Source: Paraflavitalea pollutisoli
GTDB taxonomy: Bacteria; Bacteroidota; Bacteroidia; Chitinophagales; Chitinophagaceae
DNA: 64,000 nt
Assembly (NCBI RefSeq): GCF_029360705.1
Contig: NZ_JARKMX010000008.1
Coordinates: 186,001 to 250,000 of the forward strand
Reading direction: 5' to 3'
The position numbers were made by a program, and so were the translations under genes. This document shows positions 63,502-64,000 of this stretch, one piece after another; positions within the stretch are counted from its first letter, which is position 1; each line of letters begins with the position of its first letter. The notes beneath the pieces were generated by a model. The model was not told the DNA's origin. It was given only the letters and a program-made list of their open reading frames with translations, and did not search any database.

Positions 63502-64000
63502 TTACCGGCTGATTTGCTCCAGCATATACCTCCAATGGCGGTTGTTCGGCTCCAGCTGTTGCGCTTTTTCAAAGTATTGCCGTGCTTTGGTCTTGTCTTT
63601 TAACAGCAGGTAGGTGGTCGCCAGGCTTTCGCACGCGCCCGCAGACTTCGGGTATTCCTCCGCATTGAGTGCATACAGGCTGATAGCATCCTTATATTGT
63701 TTGTTCCTCCGGCATTCTTCTCCGAGGTAATTGAGGGTGGCTTCGTTGAAGGTATAGCGCGGATCGGCTGCGGCCTTTAATTGACGATAGCGGGCAACAG
63801 TGGCATCGACACCGCTCGACCGCAACGTACTCCGCAACGTATCCAGCAATGCCCAGGGATAGCGGTAAAGATCCACCCGGCGACTGGGATCGAGGAGGTA
63901 CCTACCGATATCCGTGACGGAGTTGTTGTTGTTGCAAAGCACCACGACTGCGCATTTTTTTACCAGGTCAAGGCCGAGGTAGGTCCGGTAGCCCGGCATG
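63502..64000 (-). CDS. Class C beta-lactamase-like serine hydrolase with TPRs, C-terminal part (runs off window)
   Basis: The 3' end of a larger gene. GYRTYLGLDLVKKCAVVVLC, followed by NNNNSVTDIGRYLLDP, is the C-terminal block of beta-lactamase-family serine hydrolases as found in Bacteroidota; the last 100 residues form TPR-like helices (ATLNYLGEECRRNKQYKDAI; ATTYLLLKDKTKARQYFEKA). The catalytic SxxK and YxN motifs must lie beyond the window edge. Confidence 0.8.
   Translation of the reverse strand, partial: MPGYRTYLGLDLVKKCAVVVLCNNNNSVTDIGRYLLDPSRRVDLYRYPWALLDTLRSTLRSSGVDATVARYRQLKAAADPRYTFNEATLNYLGEECRRNKQYKDAISLYALNAEEYPKSAGACESLATTYLLLKDKTKARQYFEKAQQLEPNNRHWRYMLEQISR

Overview
The window looks like a chromosomal segment of a Bacteroidota bacterium, most likely family Chitinophagaceae (Chitinophaga/Niastella-like). 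The reasons are the TAnnTTTG-type -7 promoter elements, AT-rich leaders without Shine-Dalgarno sites, DUF6443-type RHS proteins, an RteC-like protein, Crp/Fnr regulators with short C-termini, and a base composition near 50% GC broken by one clearly AT-rich island. No rRNA, tRNA or CRISPR array was seen.

Layout. 1-4.9 kb: end of a Crp/Fnr regulator, a TauE/SafE permease, then an arsenic-resistance locus (ArsR with two matching operators, Acr3 efflux pump, metallophosphoesterase, SigZ-like sigma factor, a tiny Cys-rich exported protein, ArsN2-like acetyltransferase). 5.1-9.6 kb: minus-strand secreted proteins and a sigma factor / small protein / ClpP-like protease unit. 9.9-12.3 kb: three overlapping genes (methyltransferase, membrane protein, nucleotidyltransferase). 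12.6-22.8 kb: an RHS/teneurin-like polymorphic toxin cassette ending in a metzincin-type zinc protease domain, with a secreted candidate immunity protein. 23-26.5 kb: a light/oxidative-stress cluster (folE, SRPBCC, Fe-S photolyase, TspO) with an inverted repeat at its divergent promoter. 26.5-31.9 kb: TetR plus a divergent ABC/HlyD/TolC export system with a perfect operator palindrome. 32-34.4 kb: HxlR regulator, SDR, NTF2-like protein and a broken hydrolase.

34.4-41.9 kb is a distinctly AT-rich, probably foreign island. It holds a three-gene unit (membrane zinc-ribbon protein plus two tandem Schlafen/AlbA_2 proteins), a remnant of an IS21 element inside a phage-terminase-like fragment, a HEPN protein with an R-x4-H motif, and an HNH nuclease. 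This is the best candidate in the window for an undescribed, probably anti-phage, system. 41.9-43.7 kb has a structured intergenic region followed by a SymE-like cassette. 44-49.4 kb is a minus-strand accessory block (RteC, a small two-helix membrane protein, uncharacterised proteins) with a duplicated 100-nt terminator-ended element.

49.8-64 kb is more ordinary: Crp/Fnr regulator and two relics of similar genes, GNAT, a NEW3-domain/ABC export unit, LLM flavin oxidoreductase, small lipoprotein, truncated PepSY protein, RRM protein, YcaQ-like DNA glycosylase, an Atu4866/old-yellow-enzyme/AraC group, an RtcB-family RNA ligase, and the end of a serine hydrolase with TPRs that runs off the window. 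All assignments are from reading sequence and motifs; no database search was run.
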